Below, in pieces: positions 26,227 to 34,930 of a stretch of DNA of 38,283 bases (position 1 is its first letter; the number at the start of each line of letters is the position of its first letter). The stretch spans positions 1-38,283 of the forward strand of contig JAIEQG010000068.1 of NCBI GenBank assembly GCA_019747905.1, in the 5' to 3' direction. The notes under the pieces were generated by a model. It was not told the DNA's origin. It did not search any database and worked only from the letters and a program-made list of their open reading frames with translations. The DNA comes from Burkholderiales bacterium (GTDB taxonomy: Bacteria; Pseudomonadota; Gammaproteobacteria; Burkholderiales; Ga0077523). The position numbers and the translations under genes were made by a program.

Positions 26227-26985
26227 ATGTCCCTCCGCTCGCTGTCCCCCCAGCCTTCGCTCGTGGATCAGGTCTACGAGGCGCTGCTATCCGAGATCAC
26301 CGAAGGGAAGTTCGGACCTGAAGAGCGCCTGATTCAGGAGGAACTGGCCGAGGCGCTCGGCGTTTCCCGTCAGCCGGTGCAGCAGGCCCTGCTCCTGCTG
26401 CGCAGCCACGGCGTCCTGTGCGACGCGCCCGGACGCGGGTTGATGGTCGCTCCGCTGGATCCGGCCCACGTGCGGAACCTGTACGAGATCCGTTTGGCGC
26501 TCGACGGCGTCGCCAGCGCCGGCGCCGCTGAACGGGCGCGTGACATTGCCGCCAGCGAGGGGCCTGCCTACATCGAGCGCGGCCGCGCTGCCGTCGGGAC
26601 CCAGTCCATCGCGCGGCTGATCGCGGCTGACATGGACTTTCATTTCTTCCTGTACCGCCTCTCCGGCAATCCGCTGATCGCCGAGGTGAGCGAGCCGCAC
26701 TGGACCTACTTGCGCCGCGCGATGGCCGGGGTCCTGGTACACGGCAGCACGCCGACCGGAATCTGGGACGAGCACGAAGCCATCCTCGCGGCAGTAATCG
26801 AAGGACAACCCCAGGCCGCCGAGCGGCTCTCGCGCGAGCACGTCGCCCATGCGTCCATCGCATTGGTGTCGCAGATGCAGCCCGCAGATGCGGTCGATCG
26901 GCGGGTGGTATCGAGGGGGAGGAGGGTTGGGCGGACAGACTTGCAGGGCACCGGTGCCGGCGTGACCGGGCGCGGGTTCGGGTAG
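26227..26985 (+). CDS. GntR family regulator, FCD subfamily
   Basis: 252 residues. The winged helix-turn-helix is at ~10-75 (LVDQVYEALLSEITEGKFGP, LAEALGVSRQPVQQALLLL). The FCD ligand domain is at ~80-215, with NLYEIRLALDG, DMDFHFFLYRLSGN (metal-type Asp/His) and EHEAILAAVIEGQPQAAERL. FadR-type proteins of this subfamily usually repress carboxylic acid catabolism genes and are released by the substrate or a CoA ester. A ~30-residue Arg/Gly-rich C-terminal tail is longer than usual. The ATG was chosen because transcription from the promoter at 26.19 kb begins after the earlier ATG. The divergent UPF0280 operon is the likely target. Confidence 0.92.
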   Translation: MSLRSLSPQPSLVDQVYEALLSEITEGKFGPEERLIQEELAEALGVSRQPVQQALLLLRSHGVLCDAPGRGLMVAPLDPAHVRNLYEIRLALDGVASAGAAERARDIAASEGPAYIERGRAAVGTQSIARLIAADMDFHFFLYRLSGNPLIAEVSEPHWTYLRRAMAGVLVHGSTPTGIWDEHEAILAAVIEGQPQAAERLSREHVAHASIALVSQMQPADAVDRRVVSRGRRVGRTDLQGTGAGVTGRGFG

Positions 26986-27199
26986 GGCCGGCGCCCGAAG
27001 CGCGATGCCAGTGAACGGTTTCGACCGGAGACGCTGACCGCCTGACGTCGCAGTCCTCTCTCCACAGCGGCTCACCCCACGGGCGATCCCTGTCGCCCGC
27101 CTCACGCGCCTCTCGGTATCAGCCGGTGAGGCCCGTTTCTTTCGAGGCCGGTCGCGCGAGGGGCCGCCGGGGGCGGCAGCGACCTGCAGGTCTGCCGGA

Positions 27200-27226
27200 C
27201 GCGGCATCCTCCGTGAGGATGCCGCG
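27200..27226. terminator. 12-bp hairpin between convergent genes
   Basis: CGCGGCATCCTC (27200-27211) and GAGGATGCCGCG (27215-27226) pair perfectly around CGT. It lies 28 bp past the minus-strand dehydrogenase stop and 215 bp past the GntR stop. No T-run follows on either strand, so it is a plausible bidirectional terminator, not a certain one. Confidence 0.5.
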
Positions 27227-27254
27227 CCTCGTCATGACCGTGGCGAGCAGACGA

Positions 27255-28970
27255 TCATTTCCTGAGCTTGAACACCATGACCGTGCCGCCCTGCGGGACG
27301 TTGGTCTTGGTGTTGGTCGCGGCATCGAGGCCGCCTTGCATGCGCTGAGCATCGACACCCCATCCCGACAGTACGGCCACGTACTGAACGCCGTCGATCT
27401 CGTAGGAGGTGGGGATCCCGGTCACACCCGAGGGCGTCGCGTGTTCCCAGACCACGGCGCCGGTGGTTGCGTTGAAGGCACGGAACATCCGGTCGGTCGT
27501 GCCGCCGCCGAAGACCAGGTTGCCGCCGGTGGTCAACAGCGGGCCCCAGTTGACGCCCTTGTACGGATGATTCCAGACCTGCTTGCCGGTTTTCAGATTC
27601 CACGCCTGCACTTCACCGATGTTCTTGCCCGCGTTCTTGCCCACCCGCAGGCTGCCGAGCACATCGGGAATCGGATAGCCGATGAAGAGCCCGCCAGGCG
27701 TGTAGGTCAGGTCCTCTTCGGGGGCCAGCAGTTCCGCGCACAGGTTGTTGGTGGCCGGGATGTACAGCAGTCCGGTATCGGGGTTGTAGGCCTCCGGAAT
27801 CCAGTCCTTGCCGCCCCAGAGCGACGGGCAGAAGGTGGTCGGCCCTTTGCCGGGAATCCGCGCGGGATCGTACGTGGGTCGGCCGGATTTCGCGTCGATG
27901 GCCGTGAACACGTTCTGCTCCACGTACTTGTGCGCTGCGAGGAAGTTCATCTTGTCCTTCGTGCGCTCGAGGACCCAGAGGTATCCGTTGCGGCCGGCGT
28001 GCACGGCCGTCTTGACCTTCTTGCCGCCGATCTCCGTGTCGATGAGCAGCGGCGCGGAGACTTCATCCCAGTCCCAGGCATCGCGCCAGTGATACTGGTG
28101 GTAGCCCTTGAGCTTGCCGCTGTCCACATCGATCGCGACCACCGAAGTCGTGTAGAGGTTGTCGCCGGCGCGTCCTTCGATGGGCCACGGTCCGGGATTG
28201 CCCGTACCCCAGAACGTGAGGTTGGTCTCGGGGTCGTACGTGCCCGTCACCCAGGTACCGCCGCCGCCGTTCTTGGAGGTGTCTGCCGGCCAGCTCTCGC
28301 CGCCGGGTTCGCCGGGACCCGCGACCGTGCTGAACGCCCACGCTTCGTTGCCGGACTCGGCGTCGAAGGCCTTGACGAAGCCCTTGATGCCCATTTCACC
28401 GCCCGAGATGCCGACGATGATCTTGCCCTTCACCGCGAGCGGTGCCACCGTCGTGTAGTACCCGTTCTTCCATTCGGCGATCTTGGACTCCCACACCTTC
28501 TTGCCGGTCGCTGCGTCCAGCGCCACCAGGAACGTATCGAGAGTCGTGTAGTAGACCTTGTTGCCATACAGCGCGACGCCGCGATTGGTTGGGTGCAGTT
28601 GCAGCAGGTCCTTGGGCAATTCCTTCTTGAAGCGCCAGATCTCGTCGCCGGTCTTCGCATTGAGGGCGATGACCTGGCTGCCCGGAGTGGTCACGAACAT
28701 GTAGCCGTTGTTGACGATAGGCGGCGCCTGGTGCCCTTCCGCGAGCCCGGTCGCGAACGACCACGCGACCGTGAGGTCCTTGGCGTTGTTGGCGTTGATC
28801 TGCTTGAGCGGGCTGTACCCCCAGCCGGCGTAGTTGCCGCGATAGGTGAGCCAGTTGCCGGGCTCGGGATTCTTGAGTCGGGCGTCGGTGACCGGTGCAT
28901 AGTCCGCGGCCAGCACCGCGACGGGCGCAAGCAAGAGCGCCCCAAGCAGATTCTTGACGTTGCGATTCAT
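27255..28970 (-). CDS. PQQ-dependent alcohol dehydrogenase, lanthanide-type metal site
   Basis: 571 residues with a signal peptide (cleavage ~21) and eight-bladed quinoprotein repeats (AxxAxTGxxxW motifs, e.g. LNAKTGDEIW). Metal and catalytic residues are present: Glu192 (GGEMG), Asn258 (GTGNPGP) and Asp300. The extra Asp302 (AWDWDEV) sits two after Asp300, the position established as the lanthanide ligand in XoxF-type enzymes. The vicinal Cys-Cys disulfide of MxaF/ExaA is missing: Gln124-Leu125 (LLQLHPTNRG) stand in its place. It oxidises an alcohol or aldehyde in the periplasm. No cytochrome c gene is adjacent; a Rieske protein is encoded just upstream. The second ATG was chosen for its spacing to GAGAGGAGA. 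Confidence 0.94.
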   Translation of the reverse strand: MNRNVKNLLGALLLAPVAVLAADYAPVTDARLKNPEPGNWLTYRGNYAGWGYSPLKQINANNAKDLTVAWSFATGLAEGHQAPPIVNNGYMFVTTPGSQVIALNAKTGDEIWRFKKELPKDLLQLHPTNRGVALYGNKVYYTTLDTFLVALDAATGKKVWESKIAEWKNGYYTTVAPLAVKGKIIVGISGGEMGIKGFVKAFDAESGNEAWAFSTVAGPGEPGGESWPADTSKNGGGGTWVTGTYDPETNLTFWGTGNPGPWPIEGRAGDNLYTTSVVAIDVDSGKLKGYHQYHWRDAWDWDEVSAPLLIDTEIGGKKVKTAVHAGRNGYLWVLERTKDKMNFLAAHKYVEQNVFTAIDAKSGRPTYDPARIPGKGPTTFCPSLWGGKDWIPEAYNPDTGLLYIPATNNLCAELLAPEEDLTYTPGGLFIGYPIPDVLGSLRVGKNAGKNIGEVQAWNLKTGKQVWNHPYKGVNWGPLLTTGGNLVFGGGTTDRMFRAFNATTGAVVWEHATPSGVTGIPTSYEIDGVQYVAVLSGWGVDAQRMQGGLDAATNTKTNVPQGGTVMVFKLRK

Positions 28971-29048
28971 GCTCATGTCTCCTCTCGTTGCTTCATCGTT
29001 GTAGGCACTGCGATGCGTGGGAGCCGCCATGCGGCACCACCGGGAAAA

Positions 29049-29654
29049 TCACGCGGGTGCGCCTGCGGGCGCGCTCAGCGGGCCGGCCACCGTCAACTCC
29101 TCGCCTTCCAGCTTGATGGCCAACCATGGCAGGGGGCGCGGCGCCGGTCCGTCGGCCACCTTGCCGGAGTCGTACGGATCGAACTGCGAGGAGTGGCAGT
29201 AGCAGAGCAGCTTGCCGGTCTTGGCCATCCACGCATTCACGTCGCACCCCGCATGGGTGCACACGCTCGAGAACGCGAGCACGCCGCCGGCCGCGCGCTT
29301 CTTCGTCTCGTCGTCCATCTTCGCCTCGTCGCCCCGAACCAGCAGGATCTTGCTTAGGCGCGACTCGTTGCGAATCTTTTTGGTCGTCGGGTCGAAGGGG
29401 AACGCCAGCACGACCTTGCCGGGCTTGACGTCCGCCACTCGCAACGCCACCGGCGAACTTTCGGTGGTGTGCAGCACGAGTCGGTCACCCACGACGATCT
29501 GGGCCTCGTCGCCAGCGAAGCCGACTCGTGCCGTCGCGCTCGCCGCGAGGCCGACCATCAATCGGAAGATACGGCGCCTGCCCTCCACGGCATGCGGCGC
29601 CTGGCTGTGTCCGTCGCATGCCGTCGCCTGACGGCTTTCATGCGTGTCCTTCAT
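29049..29654 (-). CDS. Tat-exported Rieske iron-sulfur protein
   Basis: 201 residues. A Tat-type signal is seen (GRRRIFRLMVGLAASATA; Arg26-28). The Rieske cluster motifs are CTHAGC (Cys132, His134, Cys137) and CYCHSS (Cys151, Cys153, His154), with both the four ligands and the two disulfide Cys of bc1-type proteins. The PxPRPLPWLAIKLEGEEL end is typical. Cytochrome b or c1 genes are absent, so it is not part of a visible bc1 operon. It lies 78 bp upstream of the PQQ dehydrogenase on the same strand, which suggests it carries electrons from that enzyme. The start has GGAGGAGA upstream. Confidence 0.92.
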   Translation of the reverse strand: MKDTHESRQATACDGHSQAPHAVEGRRRIFRLMVGLAASATARVGFAGDEAQIVVGDRLVLHTTESSPVALRVADVKPGKVVLAFPFDPTTKKIRNESRLSKILLVRGDEAKMDDETKKRAAGGVLAFSSVCTHAGCDVNAWMAKTGKLLCYCHSSQFDPYDSGKVADGPAPRPLPWLAIKLEGEELTVAGPLSAPAGAPA

Positions 29655-29877
29655 GGTCTCCTCCGAGCGTGATGGCGCGCACTGCGCGCGCGGTGTGAGC
29701 GTCAAGTCAAGTGCAACATCCTTTGAGAAGAAAAGCCGTGTGCAGCCGGTGTCAAACGACCCGCGTGGTTCGTGACCGAACGCACGGCTGGGTGATTTGC
29801 GCGACGTGGCTCCAACGGGCAGAACATCTTGTTATGGGCAGTTCTTCGATTGGGGTGGTCTGGTCGTGGCGGTCGCC

Positions 29878-31608
29878 CTAGCGGTGCTGCGTGCCACCCC
29901 TCCACTTGCGTTCCGCCTCGTCCCAGGAGGTCAACGGTTGCAGGTCAGGCACCCACGCCAGTCCCGACTTGCCGTCGGACGAACGAGCTTCGCCCGAGAC
30001 CACGACGTCGAGCAGTGCGGGACGGTTCGCCAGCGCGCGTGCGATCGCACCCGGCAGGTCCTCAGTACGCTCGACGCGTTCGGCATGCATGCCGAACGCG
30101 CGCGCCATCTGCGCGTAGTCGGAGGACTGGAGGCGCGTGCCGACCACCTTGCCGTGCGTGTCGGTCTGGTCGTGAACTTCGATCTGCCAGGCGCCGTTGT
30201 TGGCCACGACGATCAGCACCGGTGCCTGGTGGCGTACGGCAGTGTCGATTTCCATCGCGTTGAACCCGAAGGAGCCGTCGCCGGTCGCGACGACCACTTG
30301 CCGGCCCGGCAAGGCCAGCGCGGCGGCCACGCCGAAGGGAGTGCCGATACCGATGCACCCGAGTGATCCGGGGTCGAGATAGGTCGTGGTCGACAGTGCC
30401 ACACGCGCGAAACTGAGGAAGTCGCCGCCATCGGCGATGACTACCGCATCGGGCGCCAGTTGCGCCTGCAACTCGGCGAGCAGTCGATTTGGATGGATGC
30501 GGCCGGCCGAATCCGGGGCGGCCGTCTTGAGCGAGTTCTGCAGCTTCTGCGCGCGCTCCTCGTGTTTGCCGCGAACCTCACCGGTCCAGGTGCGATCTAC
30601 CGAGGACTTGCGATCGCCCGCTTTGCGCAGGATCGCTGCGAGCGCGGCCGCCGGCTGCGCGAACAGTTCGGCCGCACCACGCCGGTTGTCGCGGATCTCT
30701 GAGGCGGCGTCGCCGATGCGCAGAAAACGGGCGGGGCCGAATACGGCGGGCGAGCCGTAGGCGAGCTGGAAGTCGAGGCGACGGCCGACGGTCACGACGA
30801 GGTCGGCCTGGCCCATTACCGAGCCGCGCATCGCCATGACGACGCTCGGATGGGAGTCGGGGATCAGTCCCTTGCTTTCGCCGGTGTCGAGATACAGCGC
30901 GCCCGTGCGATCCAGCAACGTCTTGAGCTCGGCACCGGCGCCGCGTGCGCCGCGCCCGCTGATTACCAGAGGACGCTTCGCCGACCACAGGAGTTCCACT
31001 GCCGCCGCGACGTCCTCTTCACCGGGCAGAAGCGTCGGACGGGGCTTGGGGCGGAAGTGCTCTTCGAGTTGCAGTACCTTGGGAACTTCGCCGCGCAGGG
31101 TGTCGGTCGGAAAGTCGAGGTACACGGGGCCCGGCTCGCCGCCCTGGCCGAAGGCGCGCGACACTGCCTCGTCCAGTTCCTGCAAGACCAGGGAGGGCTG
31201 GCGCACGGTACGCGCATAGCGCGTGATGGGTCGCGCGATGTCGGCGTGCGGCAGATCCTGCAGACCGCCGCGATTCTCCTGCGCACCAGGTGGTCCGCCG
31301 GACAGCACCAGTACCGGGGCGCGCGACACGTGCGCGTTGGCCATGCCGGTCATGGCATTCGTCATGCCGGGGCCGGCAGTCACCAGCGCGACACCCAGTC
31401 CGCCGGTCAGTTCGGCGTGTGCGTGCGCCATGTAGACGGCCGCCCGCTCGTCGCGTACGTCGACGATCTGGATGCCTTCGGCATCGCAGCACATCCACAT
31501 CGGCATGATGTGCCCGCCGCACAGGCCGAACACACGGGTTACGCCGCGCGCCTTCAGGAATCGCGCGATCACGTACGCGGCGCAGTCGATGGTCAGTGAC
31601 GCATGCAT
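29878..31608 (-). CDS. ThDP-dependent enzyme of the acetolactate synthase / 2-hydroxyacyl-CoA lyase class
   Basis: 576 residues. The N-terminal ThDP Glu is Glu54 (VRDERAAVYMA). The cofactor/Mg motif is GDGSFGFN (443-450) followed by NN (470-471). The central domain has a nucleotide-fold segment (RIGDAASEIRDNRRG). This architecture covers acetolactate synthase, oxalyl-CoA decarboxylase and 2-hydroxyacyl-CoA lyase, which cannot be separated by eye. The neighbouring acyl-CoA ligase argues for a CoA-ester substrate. No acetolactate small subunit is adjacent. It is 15 bp after the ligase stop with a GAGGGGGA ribosome-binding site, so it is the last gene of the operon. Confidence 0.9.
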   Translation of the reverse strand: MHASLTIDCAAYVIARFLKARGVTRVFGLCGGHIMPMWMCCDAEGIQIVDVRDERAAVYMAHAHAELTGGLGVALVTAGPGMTNAMTGMANAHVSRAPVLVLSGGPPGAQENRGGLQDLPHADIARPITRYARTVRQPSLVLQELDEAVSRAFGQGGEPGPVYLDFPTDTLRGEVPKVLQLEEHFRPKPRPTLLPGEEDVAAAVELLWSAKRPLVISGRGARGAGAELKTLLDRTGALYLDTGESKGLIPDSHPSVVMAMRGSVMGQADLVVTVGRRLDFQLAYGSPAVFGPARFLRIGDAASEIRDNRRGAAELFAQPAAALAAILRKAGDRKSSVDRTWTGEVRGKHEERAQKLQNSLKTAAPDSAGRIHPNRLLAELQAQLAPDAVVIADGGDFLSFARVALSTTTYLDPGSLGCIGIGTPFGVAAALALPGRQVVVATGDGSFGFNAMEIDTAVRHQAPVLIVVANNGAWQIEVHDQTDTHGKVVGTRLQSSDYAQMARAFGMHAERVERTEDLPGAIARALANRPALLDVVVSGEARSSDGKSGLAWVPDLQPLTSWDEAERKWRGGTQHR

Positions 31609-31623
31609 GGTTCTCGCTCCCCC

Positions 31624-33276
31624 TCAATGCCCAGCAACCTTCTTCTGCTTCTTTTGCGTTCGCAGATCGATGGCGCCCGGTTGTTTGCGCGGGTCGGTGC
31701 CCGGCGCGAAGATGTGGATCTTCTGCACCTTGGCCGAGGTACCCGTGGGCAGGCTGTCGACGAACAGGACCCATCCGGGCGCCTTGAAGTAGGCCATGCG
31801 CTCGTAGCACCAGTCGAACAGCGCTTGCGCGAACGCCTGTCGCTTGCCTTCGTCGGCGACGTCCTCCGCCGACTTGGCGATGACGCAGGCCATCACCTCT
31901 TCTTCGCGCACTTCGTCGGGTGCGGCCAGCACGGCTACCTGCTTGACCTTTTCATGGGCCGTGATGCAGGCCTCGATCTCCGCGGCGGCGATGTTCTCGC
32001 CCGATCGGCGGATGATGTTCTTCTTGCGGTCGACGAAGAAGAACATGCCGGTGTCGTCGCGCACCACCGCGTCGCCGGTGTGGAACCAGCCGCCGCGCCA
32101 GGCCTCCTCGGTGGCTTCCGCGTTCTTGAGATATCCCGAGAAGAAACCCTTGCGCGGATGCTCGGCGCTGTGCCGGATCACCATCTCGCCCGGTTGGTTC
32201 GGGGGCACTTCGTTGCCCTGCTCGTCGATGACGCGGATGTCGATCCACGCATTGGCACGCCCGAAGGATCGGGTGTGGATCGAGCGCGGTTCGATGCTGT
32301 CGCTGATCAGGCGGCCGGTTTCCGTCATCGCCCACATCTCCACCACCGGGAAGCCGTAGCGCTGCTCGAACACTTCGTGCTGGCTCGGTTCGATCCCCGC
32401 GCACAGGGAGAAGCGCACCTTGTGTTCGCGCTCTTCGGGCACGGGCGGCAGCTTGAGCAGGATGTTGGGGATGATCCCCTGGAACTGCGCGGCGGTGGCG
32501 CCGGTGGCCACCAGGTCCTTCCACCACGTGCTCGCGTGGAAGCGATCCGGGAAGATGAGGCAACCACCGCACAGGAGCAGCGCCGACGAAGACACCGAGA
32601 GACAGTTGGCGTGATGCAGCGGCAGCGGGTTGTACAGCCGTTCCTGACCCTCGCGAAAGTCGAGGCGGCCGCCCAGCGACAGGTAGCACGCGCCGAAGCT
32701 GTGGAAGTACTCGTTGGTCAGGATGCAGCCTTTGGGCCGGCCGGTGGTGCCCGAGGTGTAGAGCAGCGCTGCCTCGGTATCGAAACCCGGCGTGCCCGAT
32801 CGCGGCGCGCTCCGCGCGTTGGGCAGGCCCTCGAACGATCGCTCGAACGACACGACCGGCACGTCGCTCCCGATCTCCTTGACCGCAGCCTGCATGTCCG
32901 CGAGCCGGCTCTCGATTGCGATCGCGAGGTTGGCCTCGGAGTGCTCGACCAGGTAGCGGATCTCGTCGACCCGGTAGTCGGGGTTGACCGGCACCACGCT
33001 GGCGCCGAGCGCGCTCAGCGCGTAGTAGTGGAAGAAGAACTCGGGCCGCTGATCGAACAGCATCGCGACCCGGTGTCCGTAGCCGTAGCCCGCCCGCTCA
33101 TACAGGCGTTTCATCTCCTCGACGCCGGTCAGCGTCTGCTGCCACGTGATCTCCCAGCCGCCCGGGTGGTAGGCACGCTTGGGGCTGGGCGGGACGGCGT
33201 AGGCCGGCCTGTCGCCGTACTTCGCTGCAGCACGTTGGAGCGATTGATAGAGCGTTCCGTAGATGGAGGCATCCAT
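31624..33276 (-). CDS. AMP-forming acyl-CoA ligase (CaiC/ANL type)
   Basis: 550 residues. The P-loop is YTSGTTGRPKG (173-183), the ATP motif TGD (400-402), the hinge DRKKNIIRRSGENIA (416-430), and the catalytic Lys516 (TSAKVQK) is in place. The enzyme activates a carboxylic acid as adenylate, then CoA thioester. Overall layout is nearest to crotonobetaine/carnitine-type CoA ligases, but the acyl specificity is not readable. The Lys-rich tail (RTQKKQKKVAGH) is unusual. It lies 16 bp after the MFS gene and 15 bp before the ThDP gene. It would supply the CoA ester for the latter. Confidence 0.94.
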   Translation of the reverse strand: MDASIYGTLYQSLQRAAAKYGDRPAYAVPPSPKRAYHPGGWEITWQQTLTGVEEMKRLYERAGYGYGHRVAMLFDQRPEFFFHYYALSALGASVVPVNPDYRVDEIRYLVEHSEANLAIAIESRLADMQAAVKEIGSDVPVVSFERSFEGLPNARSAPRSGTPGFDTEAALLYTSGTTGRPKGCILTNEYFHSFGACYLSLGGRLDFREGQERLYNPLPLHHANCLSVSSSALLLCGGCLIFPDRFHASTWWKDLVATGATAAQFQGIIPNILLKLPPVPEEREHKVRFSLCAGIEPSQHEVFEQRYGFPVVEMWAMTETGRLISDSIEPRSIHTRSFGRANAWIDIRVIDEQGNEVPPNQPGEMVIRHSAEHPRKGFFSGYLKNAEATEEAWRGGWFHTGDAVVRDDTGMFFFVDRKKNIIRRSGENIAAAEIEACITAHEKVKQVAVLAAPDEVREEEVMACVIAKSAEDVADEGKRQAFAQALFDWCYERMAYFKAPGWVLFVDSLPTGTSAKVQKIHIFAPGTDPRKQPGAIDLRTQKKQKKVAGH

Positions 33277-33292
33277 GGTTTAGCCGAGCGTC

Positions 33293-34603
33293 TTATTTGT
33301 TGACCAGTTTCGCGGGAATCAGCAGCACGAGAGTGCCGCCGACGAGCACCAGTGTGCCGAACAGGTAGAGCGCGGGTGTGGTGCTGCCGAAGACGTCGCT
33401 CATCTTGCCGATCACCGATGTGCTCGCGAATCCGGCGAGGTTGCCGAGCGAATTGATGAGCGCGATGCCGGCCGCGGCCGCGGCACCCGTGAGAAACGCG
33501 GCCGGCAGGCTCCAGAAAGCCGAGAGCGCGGTACATGCGCCGGCCGTCGCCAGAGTCAACGCCAGCATGCCGAACACGAGCGGTGTTCCCGGGATCGCGC
33601 TCAACAGCAAGCCCGCACCGGCGATCGCGCAGGGAATCGCCGCGTGCCAGCGGCGCTCCCGCGTACGGTCGCCGTGCGCGTTGGTCCAGTACATCGCGAT
33701 CATGCCGACGATGTACGGAATGGCGGTCAGCAGGCCGATGTGCAGAGGGTCGGCGACGCCGCGCCCCTTGATCAACGTCGGCAGCCAGAAGCTGGTGACG
33801 TAGATGGACGACGCGTAGCAGAAATACGCCACGCCGAGCAGCCAGACACGGCCGCTGCGGAACGCATCACCGAGCGCGGACAGCTCGTCGTGCCCTCCGG
33901 TCTCCTGGGCGAGGCGCGTGGTGATGATGCGTTTTTCCTCACTCGTGAGCCACTTCGCGTCGACCACCTTGTTGTCGAGGTAGAACAGGATCACGAAACC
34001 GAGCACCAGCGAAGGGATGGTTTCGATCACGAACAGCCACTGCCAGCCGCGCAGCTCCCACACGCCGGAGAACGCGCCCAGGATCCAGCCCGACAAGGGT
34101 GCACCGATGATGCTGGACACCGGAATCGCCGCGAGAAACATCGCGACGATGCGTCCGCGGCGCGCGGCCGGAAACCAGTAGGTCAGATACAGCAGGACGC
34201 CGGGAATGAAACCCGCCTCGGCGAACCCCAGGAGAAAGCGCAGCACGTAGAAGTGCGTGGGTGTCTTGACGAACATCATCAACCCGGAGATGAGACCCCA
34301 GGTGATCATGATGCGCGCGATCCACAAGCGCGCGCCGACCTTGTGCAGGATGATGTTGCTCGGCACTTCGAACAGCACGTAGCCGATGAAGAAGATGCCC
34401 GCACCCAGACCGTAGACCGTGCTGCTGAACTGCAGATCGTCCAGCATCTGCAGCTTCGCGAAGCCGACGTTGACGCGGTCCAGGTACGCTGCGACGTAGC
34501 AGAGGAACAGGAACGGGACGAGGCGCCAGGCCACCTTGCGGAAGGTCTGCTCTTCGGCCTCCAACGATACTGGCGAAGACGCCGTAGCGGCGTGCTGACT
34601 CAT
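33293..34603 (-). CDS. MFS transporter, anion:cation symporter type
   Basis: 436 residues, 12 predicted membrane helices with the usual central loop (~205-240). The ACS-family signature lies in RFLLGFAEAGFIPGVLLYL followed by TYWFPAARRGR; relatives import organic anions such as tartrate, phthalate or hydroxyphenylacetate with protons. It leads the operon with the CoA ligase and ThDP enzyme, so a carboxylate substrate for the ligase is likely. GGAGG with correct spacing precedes the ATG. An inverted repeat (34642-34658) lies just upstream. Confidence 0.93.
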   Translation of the reverse strand: MSQHAATASSPVSLEAEEQTFRKVAWRLVPFLFLCYVAAYLDRVNVGFAKLQMLDDLQFSSTVYGLGAGIFFIGYVLFEVPSNIILHKVGARLWIARIMITWGLISGLMMFVKTPTHFYVLRFLLGFAEAGFIPGVLLYLTYWFPAARRGRIVAMFLAAIPVSSIIGAPLSGWILGAFSGVWELRGWQWLFVIETIPSLVLGFVILFYLDNKVVDAKWLTSEEKRIITTRLAQETGGHDELSALGDAFRSGRVWLLGVAYFCYASSIYVTSFWLPTLIKGRGVADPLHIGLLTAIPYIVGMIAMYWTNAHGDRTRERRWHAAIPCAIAGAGLLLSAIPGTPLVFGMLALTLATAGACTALSAFWSLPAAFLTGAAAAAGIALINSLGNLAGFASTSVIGKMSDVFGSTTPALYLFGTLVLVGGTLVLLIPAKLVNK

Positions 34604-34641
34604 GGGTTTCCTCCTCGCGCCGCTTTATTGTCAGAAGCGAT

Positions 34642-34658
34642 GGCATGCGACTCATGCC
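34642..34658. promoter_or_regulatory. Inverted repeat GGCATG-N5-CATGCC upstream of the MFS operon
   Basis: GGCATG (34642-34647) and CATGCC (34653-34658) are perfectly symmetrical around CGACT, 39 bp upstream of the MFS start. Spacing and position fit an operator near the transcription start; no regulator gene of the operon is adjacent. Symmetry is seen, role is inferred. Confidence 0.45.
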
Positions 34659-34930
34659 ACGCAAAAGTTAGCAGGCTGCTGAAACGCTACTGCAGGGATT
34701 CGTCGTTGCGTCCGATGTTCGAAACGCTCGTTTAGCGTGCCGGAACACCAGCGTTGCTGCATACCAGGCATCCCGATCGGAGCAGCGCTCGCGACGCCTG
34801 CGATACTCGGTTGTCATCCGAGCATTGAGCGGAAGGATACCTTGCGCTGGCGCAACCGCAAGGCGGTTCGCGGAGTTTATGATCCGAGCTTCGCCGAGCG
34901 TTGCGTAACCTGCGCACGGTCCGCGGATGC

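Noticed and set aside
27126..29357. 743-codon plus-strand frame opposite the PQQ dehydrogenase and Rieske genes
   Set aside because: Covers two real genes on the other strand and has no recognisable motif; codon pattern is that of an antisense shadow.
29878..31608. Naming the ThDP enzyme as acetolactate synthase or oxalyl-CoA decarboxylase
   Set aside because: Shared motifs do not separate these; context only suggests a CoA ester.
31603..33303. 566-codon plus-strand frame opposite the acyl-CoA ligase
   Set aside because: Shadow of a gene with all ligase motifs intact.
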